Shown piece by piece: positions 1 through 10,508 of a stretch of 64,000 bases of DNA. Within the stretch, counting starts at the first letter, position 1; each line of letters opens with the position of its first letter. The notes below the pieces were generated by a model. The model did no database searches and had not been told where the DNA came from. It was given only the letters and a program-made list of their open reading frames with translations. The stretch covers positions 10,514,047-10,578,046 of the forward strand of contig NC_062251.1 in assembly GCF_905475465.1 (NCBI RefSeq), in the 5' to 3' direction. Made by a program: the position numbers and the translations under genes. The DNA is from Pieris napi (lineage: Eukaryota > Arthropoda > Insecta > Lepidoptera > Pieridae).

Positions 1-926
1 ACCAGGTAGTGCAGCAATCTCAGGAGGATCAATCTGGAATACCTTATTCTTCCCAAATAGATGACGAATTTGAATACTGCGGGAAATCATCAAATCCTAA
101 CCCATTTTAAGAGAATGAGCTGAATGACCTCATCAAAGAATTAGGGCTTTCGATAGAACGTGCTGAGTTACTAGCTTCAAGATTAAAAGAAAAAAAATGC
201 CTTTCTTCAGACATTCGAGTGTGTTCATATCGTACGAGAGAACAAAACTTATTGCAGTTCTTTTCGTCTAAAGAAATAGTTGTATATTGCTGTATTGTCA
301 GTGGTTTGCTGACATTCATGAGTTTGCCGTTTTATCAGTCCAATGAAAACTACTACAATAAATAAATAAACGAAGTATGAAAGCAGTTCTCCTAAAATGT
401 GTAAAGAAATGTTAAAAATTAACCCTTGGTTTCAAGAGAAAAAATCATTCTTCACAAAAATTTCCTGGTTTAAGTACTGAAAAACTAAAAGCAGGTTTCT
501 TTGATGAAAATACGTCAATTAATAAAAGATACTACAAAATTTGAGACTTCTATGAATTATGTAGTACGGCTTGCGTGGAAATCTTTTGTAGCAGTTGTAT
601 AGAATTTTCTCGGAAATCATAAGGCTGTGACAACTATGTAAAATTAGTAGAAGATATGCTGGTTCGATTCAACGATTTAGGCTGTAATATGAGTATGAAG
701 TTTTCACTATCTCAACAGTAATCTAGATCAATTCCAACACAATTTAGGAGACCTAAGCGAAGAACAAGGAGAACGAGATTACCGAGACATAAAAACAATG
801 GAGAACAGATACCAAGGAAGATGGGACACTCATATGATGGCCGACTACTGTAGGGGAATCATGCGAGATTGCCCAAGTCAATTTAATTCGAGAAAATCGC
901 TCAAAAGACCATTTCTTGATGTTTAA
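1..926 (+). pseudogene. Family A gene relic, 3' part (unnamed arthropod repeated gene)
   Basis: This is the C-terminal two thirds of a broken gene whose 5' part is visible only in the next copy (20,609 onward). Conceptual translation in shifting frames shows a leucine-rich block (about 125-190), a YRTRE-type block (about 225-240) and a conserved tail with MADYC-like residues (about 835-850), ending at TAA 924-926. Stops and frameshifts are numerous. I recognise the pattern as a multi-copy gene of arthropod genomes that has no assigned function. The neighbouring terminal repeat at 1,062-1,087 suggests that it is mobile cargo. Confidence 0.6.
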
Positions 927-1061
927 TGCCATAAAAATATATATTTATTGTAAAAAATGTTTTTTTTTATGTATCTCGAAAACTAGAGCTGATAGAAAAA
1001 AACTAATTACATTTTTGATTTCACCATGTAAGACATGCTTATAATCAGGTCTAAAATCCCC

Positions 1062-1087
1062 GGCACCAAAATGGTTGTAGGCCAGTG
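1062..1087 (-). repeat. Right terminal inverted repeat of family A element (copy 1)
   Basis: On the minus strand this reads CACTGGCCTACAA followed by TTTTGGTGC. It pairs with the inverted copy at 15,659-15,693, which reads CACAGGCCTACAA, then an A/T run, then TTTTGGTGC. The matching left end for this copy would lie left of the window. Confidence 0.65.
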
Positions 1088-1109
1088 TTATGAATAAATG
1101 ACATTATGA

Positions 1110-1574
1110 TTAGTTTGAAAATATAATATCCTTGGAAATATTAATATTTTTGTTCCTTGTTTTCTTTGAAGCGCCTTTCACTTTGAGGGGTGAAACTCGA
1201 ATGAGCTCATTACAATATTTTCGTCTCTTATTAACACCCGATCCAGTCATAAGTTTATCAATTTTTGTATCAACTTTGCGTTTAAGGTTAGAACTAGCCT
1301 CTTTCAATCGATTTTTAATGGATTCTTTAATAGGACGACTAGCTACAACATCTGACAAAAGCCCAATACCGCTGTTAAGTGCTTCTTTTCCAATCACCTT
1401 AGCACCACTAGTGAGTAAAGGTAGCACACTTCGAAATAACCCCCCAAGAAAACTGCCGATACCATGACCACGTTGATGTAAGGCTCCTTTGTAGATTACA
1501 TTTATACCAGACCCAGCTTGTTGCGAATAATAATGTTCATAAGGACATATAAAAGTTTCTTGAGGTGTATACAT
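1110..1574 (-). CDS. pX/pVI-like minor virion protein of a Polinton/adintovirus-like element
   Basis: A 154-residue basic protein. Residues 37-75 carry a glycine-rich amphipathic block (GIGSFLGGLFRSVLPLL) followed by GKEAL, and the C-terminal half is lysine/arginine-rich. This layout is what I know from the adenovirus X/VI-like core proteins of Polintons and adintoviruses, which condense or lyse membranes during assembly. It lies on the same strand as, and just downstream of, the penton-like and integrase genes. The frame is open and starts at ATG 1574. The family A element begins 23 bp past the stop, where the capsid gene would be expected. The exact homology class (X or VI) is uncertain. 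Confidence 0.6.
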   Translation of the reverse strand: MYTPQETFICPYEHYYSQQAGSGINVIYKGALHQRGHGIGSFLGGLFRSVLPLLTSGAKVIGKEALNSGIGLLSDVVASRPIKESIKNRLKEASSNLKRKVDTKIDKLMTGSGVNKRRKYCNELIRVSPLKVKGASKKTRNKNINISKDIIFSN

Positions 1575-1616
1575 TTTAAAAAGGAAATATAGATTATATT
1601 TTTTTAAAATGAAGTT

Positions 1617-2296
1617 TCACACACGATGTACCGTATTGAAATGGTACCGCATTTCTAATGTGTTGTTTTTATAATGTGGTGGTGAAAATATATGCATTTT
1701 ATTTGAACCATATATGTATTTAGCAGGATCTAAGGGTATAATTCTCAATAGGGGTGTCATGACATCACCAACAATTTGTGGTTCTATAATATCGCAATAC
1801 ACAAATAATTGTGATGTAGATGTAGATTAGCAGGGCGTTTACCGATATTATGATTTACTAAATTGGTATCTGGCTCAAATCCAAGTTGAAAGCTCAAATT
1901 AGGTGATAGAGATAGTGAAATTATTGATGGATCCTTTACTGCAACAGAGACAAACTTTGACACGGTGTCCTGACGAAAACTAACTTTCTCTTTCGAATTT
2001 AAAGCAATAAGAATATTTTGTATATTATCATAGTTGGTGGCTGGTATATGGTTCTTATACATTAGTGTGGTCTCTTCGTTATTGATGGTAGTTTTTTTAC
2101 TTATGTATATGATATTTTCATGTTCTTGCACGGAGAACATAGTAGAGGGATATTGAAACTCAACTATACCTACCATCCATTCTCCTTCTAATGTAATGGC
2201 TTTAGGTAGTTTTGTAGAAAAATTTGATGTCATATTTCCCGGGAAATATTGTGTGGAACTATTGCTGAGTAAAGTTAAATAGAAACTTTCCTTCAT
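1617..2296 (-). pseudogene. Penton-like / minor capsid protein of Polinton-like element (frameshifted)
   Basis: Two overlapping frames make up one gene: 2296-1784 (170 residues) and 1802-1617 (61 residues). The break is near 1,790-1,800. The N-terminal part has an FPGN...F.T.LPK block and a WMVGIVEFQYP block. The C-terminal part has DIIEPQIVGD and a PLLRIIPLD motif. I associate these with the single jelly-roll penton/minor capsid protein found beside the F54H12.2-like capsid gene. The C-terminus looks cut short. It overlaps the integrase stop by 4 bp, as expected for compact viral genes. Confidence 0.6.
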
Positions 2297-2889
2297 TGTA
2301 GATTTTTAATATTCGACAGTAAGACCCAAGAATTAAATTTGTTAGGATATCCTTTCCATTTAACTAATACTTCCTTTCTAATACCGCTTTTACGTGATCT
2401 GATGATTTTATCAATTTTATATTCGGAAGTGGGGGAAAAAGTTATTTTTTGTAATTCTTTTTCATAAAAAGTTCCTGTTATTGATTCATTTTCTAAGTCG
2501 TTTAAAGTGTATACAACCCACGGGGAACGATCTATAATCGAAGTAATGATAAAAATTTCATTACTCCAATTACTTTCATAACCTTTTTGAAAAACATGTT
2601 TGTATTTTGTAATTCTTACATAGTCACCAACGTTAAACTTAGGTACTTTGTTTAAACTTGAAATATAAGTCTTTTCATCATAATATAAATTCCGCCAAAC
2701 TTCCATAATGTTTTCCATTTTAACATCACATGGTCTCATCTTGATACTAGAGTGCACACTGTGATTATAAGAACTAACCAAATCTTGCATAATATATGCA
2801 TAGAAAAGAGGGAATATCTGCCAAAAGACGACTGAAATTACACACTTCACCTTCCGATAGAAGAGCAGAGCTTTCCCGGAGACTGCCAA
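2293..2889 (-). pseudogene. Integrase C-terminus with chromodomain (Polinton-like, F54H12.3-like)
   Basis: Only the last part of a retroviral-type integrase is left. From about residue 33 the protein reads as integrase core end (SYN...HSSI..RP), then a basic KFNVGDYVRI SH3-like block, a GTFYEKEL motif and a chromodomain (YKIDKIIRSR ... VLVKWKGYP....SWV). The first ~32 residues, including the nominal ATG at 2889, look like unrelated flanking DNA. The DDE catalytic core is absent, so it cannot be active. Integrases of this type insert Polinton genomes; the chromodomain probably targets chromatin. Confidence 0.75.
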
Positions 2890-3260
2890 TGAACAAGAGT
2901 ACAGACTACAGATTATACAAACCTATTTTGCATCATTACTAGCTATAGAACCGCGGCAGCAAATAATTAAGTATATTAATAAATAATATCAACTCCTAAT
3001 TCATTATGTATTTTATTTTATTGACCATTCAAATCCGTAACCATTGGTCGAAACGAAATATCTAACCAACCGATTCTGAGCGGTTAAACAATATGGCGAA
3101 TGTTTAGCCAGTCAGTCCTGTCAGCTGATATTGCATAATTATTTCGTTGTAGTTATAAATTTCAAATCTAATATGGATTTTAACGTGGCAAGACACTTTG
3201 ACGAGTCAGAAAGTTCGTCAGATGAAGATGTTGTTATGCAGTACGTAACTACGTACGTAC
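2890..3260. other. AT-rich spacer with possible first exon
   Basis: No recognised gene. An ATG at 3,173 opens a 22-codon acidic/serine-rich stretch (DESESSSDED) followed by GTACGT, which resembles a splice donor (3,240). It might be the first exon of a DNA-transposon gene interrupted by the LTR at 3,261. Support is weak. Confidence 0.25.
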
Positions 3261-3462
3261 TGTTATACCCTTAGCATGTAAGAGATATGGCTAACCTCTT
3301 GACTATCTAATGTGCTCAGTAATCAAAAGGAAAGCATATAAGCATACCAAGTCAGTCGTTTGTCAGCGTCCATCAAGGTTACACCTCTGTTTTTTTTTAT
3401 TACTAATTCTAAATAAATCATTTTGTTTTTTTTAAAAGATTATTTTAAGTATCCGTATAACA
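3261..3462 (+). repeat. 5' LTR of a gypsy-type retrotransposon
   Basis: A 202-bp block opens TGTTATAC and closes GTATAACA, a perfect 8-bp terminal inverted repeat with canonical TG...CA ends. It is followed five bases later by a primer-binding site. AATAAA is present near 3,412. No matching 3' LTR was found, so the element is truncated. Confidence 0.8.
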
Positions 3463-3467
3463 TTAAA

Positions 3468-3485
3468 TGGTGGCAGCGGTGGGAT
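3468..3485 (+). promoter_or_regulatory. Primer-binding site of gypsy-type element
   Basis: TGGTGGCAGCGGTGGGAT lies immediately after the LTR end. It is the usual kind of tRNA-complementary primer site for reverse transcription in insect gypsy-group elements. Confidence 0.75.
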
Positions 3486-4370
3486 ACGAAAATCCCTCTA
3501 CCGGGTAGAGTTTAGAGGTTTGTCCGGCGTAGAGCTCTGAACGTAGCTTACTAACCGCCACCTTTGGATTGGATCTGTCGCTTCCAGTCATAGTGAAAGC
3601 TATGGTGGAGGCTGACAGTGACGGCCCGTGAAACACTTTCTAAGCGTTCTGTGAGGTAGTCGTTAGACTTGAAGAGAATGCGGAGAGGGTTCGGGAGTGT
3701 TACCCAGACGCCGACCCTCAACGCTCAAAAAGGCCTGGAAGACGACGACGCGATTACGCACGTACTCCACTGTGACCTTAGCACAGAATTGCGCAACTCA
3801 GAAATTGGGCTCACACAGCAGACGCTTATGACGGAGGCACGGATTAAGGGAAACTGTTACCGCGCCTCCCGTCCATACTGAACAGTTGGGGCTGTTGGGT
3901 TTTGGCGGGGAGGTGTCCATTGACCCATACGGACTGACTCCCACACTCCCTGCGCCACTTTTAAATCGTTGCCCCGGCGCGGAGGTCAGTAAATTGATTT
4001 CCAAACAATAAAAAAAAGCATCTCGTAAAAATAAGCCTACTGCATTTAAACGAGCTCCAGAAGAATTTGCTGCCAGCGAAGTTCGGCGTTTATAAATTGA
4101 TAATTAGCGGGCCTTAAACGAAGCTGACCGATTTAAGCTTGAAACAGATAAACTTACTGTTGTAAGGAGGAGGAGGTGAGAATTGTTGAAATAAGGGAGC
4201 TTAATAAAAACCTTAAAAATTCTGATAGAAAAATTGAGCACAGAAATGACTAGGTATTTATTTACTTTATCGGTTGAGCATGACATGAGATGCGCGTTGA
4301 GTGAAACCGAACCTAATATTGTCAAACTTGCGAATGCAAAGCAATTTCAACCTTCACCCTAGTTAACTCC
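3486..4370 (+). pseudogene. Leader and broken coding region downstream of the gypsy LTR
   Basis: A 70-codon open frame (3,669-3,881, ending TGA) carries on in another frame (about 3,850-4,015: ...GFGGEVSIDPYGL...). After further stops there is a charged helical stretch (about 4,110-4,365). These probably formed one gag-like or accessory protein. The charged tail could equally be the C-terminus of a Myb/SANT-type transposon protein. Not identifiable with confidence. Confidence 0.35.
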
Positions 4371-4839
4371 AAGATTTATACGTATATATTACTTTACTAG
4401 TTACCTAAACGGTTAATTTCATACATAATAAACATATTTTCGTTCAAATTTGTGTGGTTTTAATTATTTTAAATTAGCTAGGGGTAAACTCAATTCCCAT
4501 ACTTGTTTACAGGGGTAGTGACATTGAAAAGGTTAGGAATCACTGCTCTACCCGAATACGACTTCGAAGATCCGTATGCTATTATCTCGTGTGTGTTTTG
4601 TGTTATAATTGAACACATAATTTTATTGGCCTGTTAAGTGAGTGCAGTGAAGTGCTACAAGATATATATCTCAGTGAGTTATGCTCTTCAAGGTCACTGC
4701 GATCATCGTTGCGCTGTAAGTCCCAAACATATATCAGAGCTCAGAGTTAGGTAGTCTAGAGTTAGTGACGGTGTATTCTTTTCATATTTATATTTGCGAC
4801 TCGTTCATTTCTATAGGTATCTATTTGTGTAAAATTATA
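4371..4839. other. AT-rich segment without a gene
   Basis: Contains a polyadenylation-like AATAAA (4,426) and a CAGGGGTAG...TAGGAATCACTGC stretch (4,511-4,547) that resembles the ends of some hAT-type elements. No coding signal. The tail (about 4,640-4,839) may be the untranslated leader of the gag relic that follows. Confidence 0.3.
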
Positions 4840-5645
4840 TGTCTAAAAACCGAAGATAGTAGTTCCGGAATTGTCAGAAATTGATTTAAACATTTTACTC
4901 AAATTCATTACCACATTCGATGGGTCACGTGAAAAGTTAGGTCCATTCTTAACAAATTGCCAAAATGCGATTAGTATGGCCACACTATCGCAAACCGATG
5001 TCCTTTTAAAATTTATTCTGAGTAGGCTGGAAAGGCAGAATTGGCGTGTTCAATTAGAGGATTTAATAAATGGTCTCAACTTGAGGATTTCTTGAAAGCC
5101 CAGTTCGGCGATAAAAAACATTATTCATATCTTTTAGAAGACTTACAAGACTAAAAACAATCCATAAATGAAACTGTACGATTTACAACCGTACAGGTAT
5201 TTGCAATGTAAATGACACCATGCAATATGATTTGCTTGTGTGTTCATTTTTATTATATCTTATTATATTCACTTAAGTTAGTTCGCATTTAGACCTCGTA
5301 CCGGGCGCGACTCTTAATCTCATCTCACCCCACTAGTTTAGTCCATTGCTCATAAAATAAATAATTATCCCTTTAAATATCTTAATAATTTATCCCAACC
5401 CCGAACAGAAACTATCAGCCAATATTCCTTCAAGTTAGAATCGTGTCTATCAAAATTACTAGCTGAAATTAATATTTCAATACCTACGAAAAAAAAGACG
5501 AACTCGTAGCAGCGCTGCAAGATCTCGCATTAAAAATTATCAAGACTGGCCTTCAGCCACGACTTTCCACTATAGTTAGATGTAAAGAGCCATCGACACT
5601 TTCTGAGGGAATTGCTTTCGCAATATCCGAGGAAAACATATTAGG
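4840..5645 (+). pseudogene. Gypsy-type Gag relic
   Basis: Starts at ATG 4,840 and stops almost at once. A 74-codon frame (4,871-5,095) then has the F.G....LG.FL..C spacing typical of Ty3/gypsy Gag. Coding similarity continues in another frame to about 5,195. It is interrupted by roughly 290 bp of AT-rich DNA and resumes at about 5,490-5,645 (ALKIIKTGLQPRLSTIV). No zinc knuckle, protease or RT follows. Whether it belongs to the LTR at 3,261 is unclear. Confidence 0.5.
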
Positions 5646-6138
5646 TATAACATATAGAAACCATAACAACATAATAAAACGTTACGTGACCACCTAGTCA
5701 CCTAACAAATAAAGAGCTACCTACAATTGAAAAACTGAGAAAAAAGCTGCAGGAAGACAAACATTTTGAAGGATCCGAAACTAGTCTTAGGAGAATAGTT
5801 AAGAATTTAGGTTTTAGCTGAAAATAATCGAAAAATTCTCATTGAAACCTCTAATATTAGACTAAAACGGATTGATCATCTGGAAAAAATAAAAAAATAT
5901 CGCCGAGATGGCCGTTCCATAATTTATACAGATGAATCATATGTTGATTCGTCACACACGAACCCCTAAGCCGTGTCGGATGGTTCTACCAAAGGAGCTA
6001 AAAAGCCGATATCTAAAGGGCAACGCGTCGTCATCGTTCACGCAGGATCAGAAGCAGGCTTTGTCCCGAATGGATTGCTCACATCTAAAGCTGGCTCCAA
6101 ATCAGGCGACTACCACGATAATATGAATTACGAAAATT

Positions 6139-6555
6139 ATGAAAAATGACTGCAAACTCAATAGATTCCTAATATACCAAATAATTCATTTGTCGTGGTC
6201 GACAACGCTTCTTACCATAATAAGCAATTTGACCTCGCGCCTACATCAAACTCAAAAAAGGCGGATATGCAATAGGCTGGAGCGTGCTTGTATGGAGGTT
6301 TTTTTTTTTCGAATTTCAAAAAGGCGGTGTACGGAATCGGTGCTCCGGTACAAACATATTAAGCACAGAAAATTTGGATTCAATATCTTAACTGCAAATT
6401 GTGCCCCAAAGCCCTTGAAATATACACAAATTTTCGAAAAAGAGGGTAGTGCAACAACTTGTCTCGTATCAATTCTAAAAGTAAAATATGCATTTTCTCA
6501 CTTAGTATTGATTAACGATGAACACAACCACAGAATAATTGCGAAAGAAACATAA
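6139..6555 (+). pseudogene. Open frame across the left hAT end; possible FLYWCH-like remnant
   Basis: The 138-codon frame starts in family B sequence and crosses the TSD and inverted terminal repeat, so it is not one gene. Its last third (about 6,400-6,550) ends in a LINDEHNH motif, reminiscent of the end of FLYWCH/WRKY-type zinc fingers. That tail may be an N-terminal exon of the hAT-borne gene; the rest is chance. Confidence 0.3.
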
Positions 6556-8396
6556 AAGAATATTTACCCACGAAATATCGTTGACAATTTAATAAAATAT
6601 CGCGAAATTTTGTAATTTTTTGTTTCTGCTACGCGCCGAGGTAGACTTCGCGATGACCTGCTGTGACCAATGAAAATGCATTAGTGACCTATTTCAGTTG
6701 AAGGCGAGAGCACGGAGGAGCTGCTATTGTGTCTGATGCATTACAAGATATCGGCTTAGTGACTGAAGATGATTGCAAGAATGTTTTCGATCGTAGTAAG
6801 ATCCGCCGAGCCCGTACCCAAACTAGGAACTCACAGATTTCCCCTCAGCTCGACCTAGGACAGTCCATTTGTATCTCGTTTGACGGATGAAAGGATAAAA
6901 CGATAGTCATGGAAGGCAATCGCAGAAGATTTGTAGTAGAGGAACACATCACTCTGTTAAAAGAAACTGGGTCGCAATACATTGGCCACATTATTTGCAA
7001 GGTTAGCGGTGCTAAAACTATTGCCAACAAACTGTTAGCTTATTTTGTAGCGAAATCGATCGATTTAACTACAATCACAGCCATCGGATGCGACGGTACT
7101 GCCGTTGATACTGGGATTCATTCAGGTATTATACGGCTTTTAGAAAAAATATTTAAACGACCGCTGCAGTGGCTAGTGTGCCAGTTACAAGCAAATCAAT
7201 TAAGCTTGTGTCACCTGCAAAATTTCCTCCCAGTAGATGATTTTGTACCAATAAACCTGTTACCTGCCTGATATCACAAGAACTCGTGGGTATATAAACG
7301 CAGATCACCTATATTTGTTGGAAATATGTCAGGCTATTAATGCAAGAAATTGTGATGAAAACTTGGCTATGAAGTCTCCAGGAAAAATCTGTCATTCGCG
7401 TTGGATGACGACAGCCAACTCAATTCTCAGGCTGTACATTTCCACCAAGAATCCGACTGAAAAACAGATGACTGTGACTGAATTCGTCTTGAAGGTTTAC
7501 GCCCCAATGTGGTTCCATATAAAAACTAAACCTTTGTGTGTTTACGGGGCAAAACACCTACACGAGACAATTAAATTGACTCGGTATCTTCCAACGCACT
7601 TAAAGAAAATTGTCGACCCCGTGATACAAAGGAATTGCTATTTCGGTCACTGCGAAAGAGTAGCCACATCCGAGAACTAGCTCTCAGGCGGATCGTGATT
7701 ATCAGGGAAAAAACGTCGATCTTCGCTCCTATCAGAGTCTTCAAGGTGCCAAGCTTGAACTTCAACGCAGAGCATATGACCTGATTGAATGGGACAAAGT
7801 TTCTGAACCGCCAGTCCTGAAACAAATTAGCAGCGACTTATTGAAGGATGCTATCGCCAACCCAGATATAGTAGAAACTCAAATTTTGACACTCTATCGT
7901 CAAATGCCGTGTCACACTTAAGCAAGTGAAAGGTGCATCAAAATTGTGACTGAAGCGTGCTCTGCTGTATGTGGGCCCGAAAGACGGGAAGGATGGATAA
8001 AAAATACGTTGAAATCCTGTAAAATCATGCTGATTTTCAATACCAAGGCAGAGTACAGAACTAAGTAATTTTTAGGAAATTTACCCCATTTGCAGTATTT
8101 TTCCTAACTTTCCTTGTCTTAATTGTATAAACTATTTGATTTTATGCCTTTATTGGTATTCATATATTAATATTAATAAATAAAATATATAAGAATATTT
8201 ACAGTTATTTTTTTATTGATTTTAATTTGAACCCCTGTTTTTGGACTTTCATGTTTTTTTCAGTGGCTTTGGGGCACAATTTCTACTGCAAATATCAAAA
8301 TCCTGTCATAGTATCTTTCGTTCGTATCCCTTTGGAGCACCGATTCCCAACCCAGCCCAAATCACAAGCCCAAAAAAAAATTCACGTTCCACCCTA
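6273..8396 (+). mobile_element. hAT-like DNA transposon, 2,124 bp, with 8-bp TSD
   Basis: Flanked by perfect direct repeats ATATGCAA (6,265-6,272 and 8,397-8,404). Termini are inverted: TAGGCTGGAGCGTG on the left and TAGGGTGGAACGTG on the right read outward; copy 2 differs at only one position. Inverted similarity continues inward for about 130 bp: GGAATCGGTGCTCC at 6,333-6,346 against 8,334-8,347, and AATTGTGCCCCAAAGCC at 6,397-6,413 against 8,265-8,281. An 8-bp TSD with TAGGG-type ends is characteristic of hAT elements. It carries the family C relic. Confidence 0.85.
6690..8070 (+). pseudogene. Family C: hAT-borne repeated arthropod gene (transposase-like), broken
   Basis: Successive frames give a continuous ancestral protein. 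First comes a DRSKIRRARTQ block (near 6,790), then 6,909-7,271 (120 residues) with VEEHITL, YIGHI and AIGCDGTAVDTG plus RPLQWLVCQL. A gap follows, then 7,315-7,680 (121 residues) with HSRWMTTANSILRLY, YAPMWF, LTRYLP and DPVIQRN. A C-terminal part with frameshifts runs to about 8,065 (CGPE.R). I recognise it as an uncharacterised multi-copy family common in aphids and other arthropods. Lying between hAT-type termini suggests that it is, or derives from, a hAT transposase. I cannot place the DDE triad. Confidence 0.6.
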
Positions 8397-9005
8397 ATAT
8401 GCAAGCCTGGCTCTCCGAAAAAGGGATTGAATTTGAACAAATTTTTTTGAAACCGCAGTTATACAAACTGATAAAAGCTAATAAAGGTCGATTCACACAT
8501 ATCAGTGAACCCACAGTTCCGACACAGTACCGGCACAGTGCGAAATATTCTTTCATACATTCTCTATGAACGCATCCCCACTTGTCAGTGTCAGTGACGA
8601 CACAGTGCTTAAAGTGTGACACACACCTTAAAGAAACGTTGAAAACATTTTCAATTGACAAAATTATGGCCGAACATGGTCACGACATCCTGAGACTCCC
8701 TCCCGTACCAACCAGACCTCATTCCGATCGAGATGGCATGGTCCAGCATTAAGCAGTACGTTGGTAGTAAAAATATCAAGTGGAATAGAAATAAAGCCAT
8801 TGAACTAGTGAGAAAGTTAATTTAATGGGAGCACAAGAGTGGGAGGCTTTGTGTAATAAAGTGAAAGCCGTAGAATAGGAAAACTCAAAAAGCGATCACG
8901 TTATTGACACGTTTTACGGAACAGTTTATTATTATATTAAGTTAAAACTCTTAATGTCTTAAGCCTTGTATCTTCCTTGTTTTTTTTATAGCTGCTAGTT
9001 TAGTG

Positions 9006-10508
9006 TTAACACGTTAAACGCCAATAGAAAAAAACAAAAATCGTAAAAAAACTTTTTTTGCTGTAATTTGTTTATTATGATAATATATGTATAGAAAATG
9101 AGTTTTATTAAATTCTGCCCATGGGTTACATAGTTACAGCCAAATATATAACTGAGGTCACCGGTGCACAAATACAGAAAAGACATTTTCCGTTACCCTG
9201 CGCCGTGCCGCCCACCCCGCCGGCCACCCGCTATTCACTTCGACAGTGTTAGTACGCTCGCGCTTGCGACGATTGCCTCTGCTTTGCTCTTTCTATTAGT
9301 TTCCTACTAAATTTGTTTTCGCTACATAACGAACTTAACTTAGGTTGCGTTAATAATGTACGAGATCCTTAGGTATTGGCTTAGCTATGGAGGAATTAAA
9401 ATTTACACAGAATGAAATGCAACAAATCAACGCCTTAGCATATTATTTTACAACAAACCCTTTGAGAAACAATGATTGCCACTCAGAATCAGATAGCGAA
9501 CAGATGCTAATACCGAAAATAAAAAGACGTTAGGTTATACTTACTTGCAACTGACAACTGGTATACAAGCTTAGAACTAGGTTATTGGAGAAACAAACCC
9601 ATTTAATTGGCACTTTGCGAAAAAACAAGAGGGTAAGGCTGTTCTAGAATTCAGAACTGTAGAAAGGTAAAATAATGGCTGTGGAGAATGAAGACGGAGT
9701 AACGGTGTTAAAATGGAAGGATAAGAGGGACGTGCTTTTGCTTTCGACAAATTTGCTGTGGTAGAGTAAAAAGGCAAACAGATTCGGAAGCCGAAGATCA
9801 TATTGGATCATAATAAATCCGAAGGGTCTGTAGATATGAGTGACCAAATAGGTGCCTATTCTTCGGCATTTCAGAGAACCGTAAAATGGGCGGTTTAAAA
9901 AAAATCGTAATCATCGTAAAATGACCGTAAAACGGTTTGGGCTTAGGTTGACATAATTATGAACCCTGTATGCATGTTTTGTTATTGCTTTTCTTTCTGA
10001 CATCTTTTCTCATCAAGTTTTACTGTATTATTTGACAAAATTAAGGCTAAATATTAATATTTCTAAGGGTTGGGTTGTTGTAAGGCGTGCACTTGTGGAT
10101 TTTCCGAACTTTTTTACACTTTGCAATTTCCTAGTTTTTCTAGATACATTTTATTTTTCAGTAACATTGGTACACAACACAACACACCATACTTTCTGCT
10201 AATTTTTGTTTCAAAATAAAGACTGAATTGAGTTAAATATCCAACATTTTTGGAACGAAGTTTTATTTTTGCGTCTTTTTTAAAATCTTTCGATTTTTTC
10301 AATGTATAGTACATTAGTCCCAATGCGAAGTATTGCTCTACGGCGCCGTGCCGGTCACATAGTACTTTAAAATCAACAGTGGGTATGGCAGACGGCGAGA
10401 AAAAACGGTTTGAATATGTCTTTAGCTTGAGGCCACCGGTGACCCCCATGGCGCTATGATAGAGGAATGATGAGGTCACCGGTGCCCCCATGGCGTTCAA
10501 CGTGTTAA
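9006..10508 (+). mobile_element. piggyBac-like element, internally deleted
   Basis: TTAA at 9,006-9,009 and 10,505-10,508 flank inverted ends: CACGTTAAACGCC on the left and CACGTTGAACGCC on the right read outward. Sub-terminal copies of GGTCACCGGTG occur near both ends (9,157-9,167, and 10,433-10,493 in both orientations). TTAA target duplication is diagnostic for piggyBac. The length of 1,495 bp between the TTAAs is well short of an autonomous element. Confidence 0.85.
9388..9920 (+). pseudogene. piggyBac transposase relic (internal deletion)
   Basis: An ATG at 9,388 opens 47 codons with an N-terminal-like acidic stretch (HSESDSEQ), ending TAG 9,529-9,531. Downstream frames carry the C-terminal part of a DDE_Tnp_1_7 transposase: TDNWYTSLEL (9,558), LRKNKRG, WKDKRDVLLLST (near 9,710) and a GSVDMSDQ motif (near 9,825). 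The central catalytic region between these blocks is missing, so the protein is dead. The flanking termini are intact and could in principle still be recognised by a transposase supplied elsewhere. Confidence 0.75.

Larger units (their letters stand above)
5715..8950 (+). pseudogene. Family B: IS630/mariner-like DDE transposase gene split by a hAT-like element
   Basis: The 5' half (about 5,715-6,272) holds a helix-turn-helix-like segment (LRRIVKNLGF). After frameshifts comes a DDE block with a TDESY-type first Asp (near 5,930) and a VVDNASYHN-type second Asp (near 6,195). The 3' half resumes at 8,397-8,404 and reads WLSEKGIEFEQIF, then after breaks PIEMAWSSIKQYVG (near 8,730, holding the likely catalytic Glu) and a basic tail to about 8,950. 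The two halves join exactly at the ATATGCAA duplicated by the inserted element. Many stops; inactive. Confidence 0.65.

Noticed and set aside
1132..1467. 111-codon plus-strand frame (and 22,162-22,497)
   Set aside because: Antisense shadow of the pX-like gene.
10114..10500. 128-codon minus-strand frame at the right end of the piggyBac-like element
   Set aside because: Lies over the terminal and sub-terminal repeats and has no recognisable domain; probably chance.
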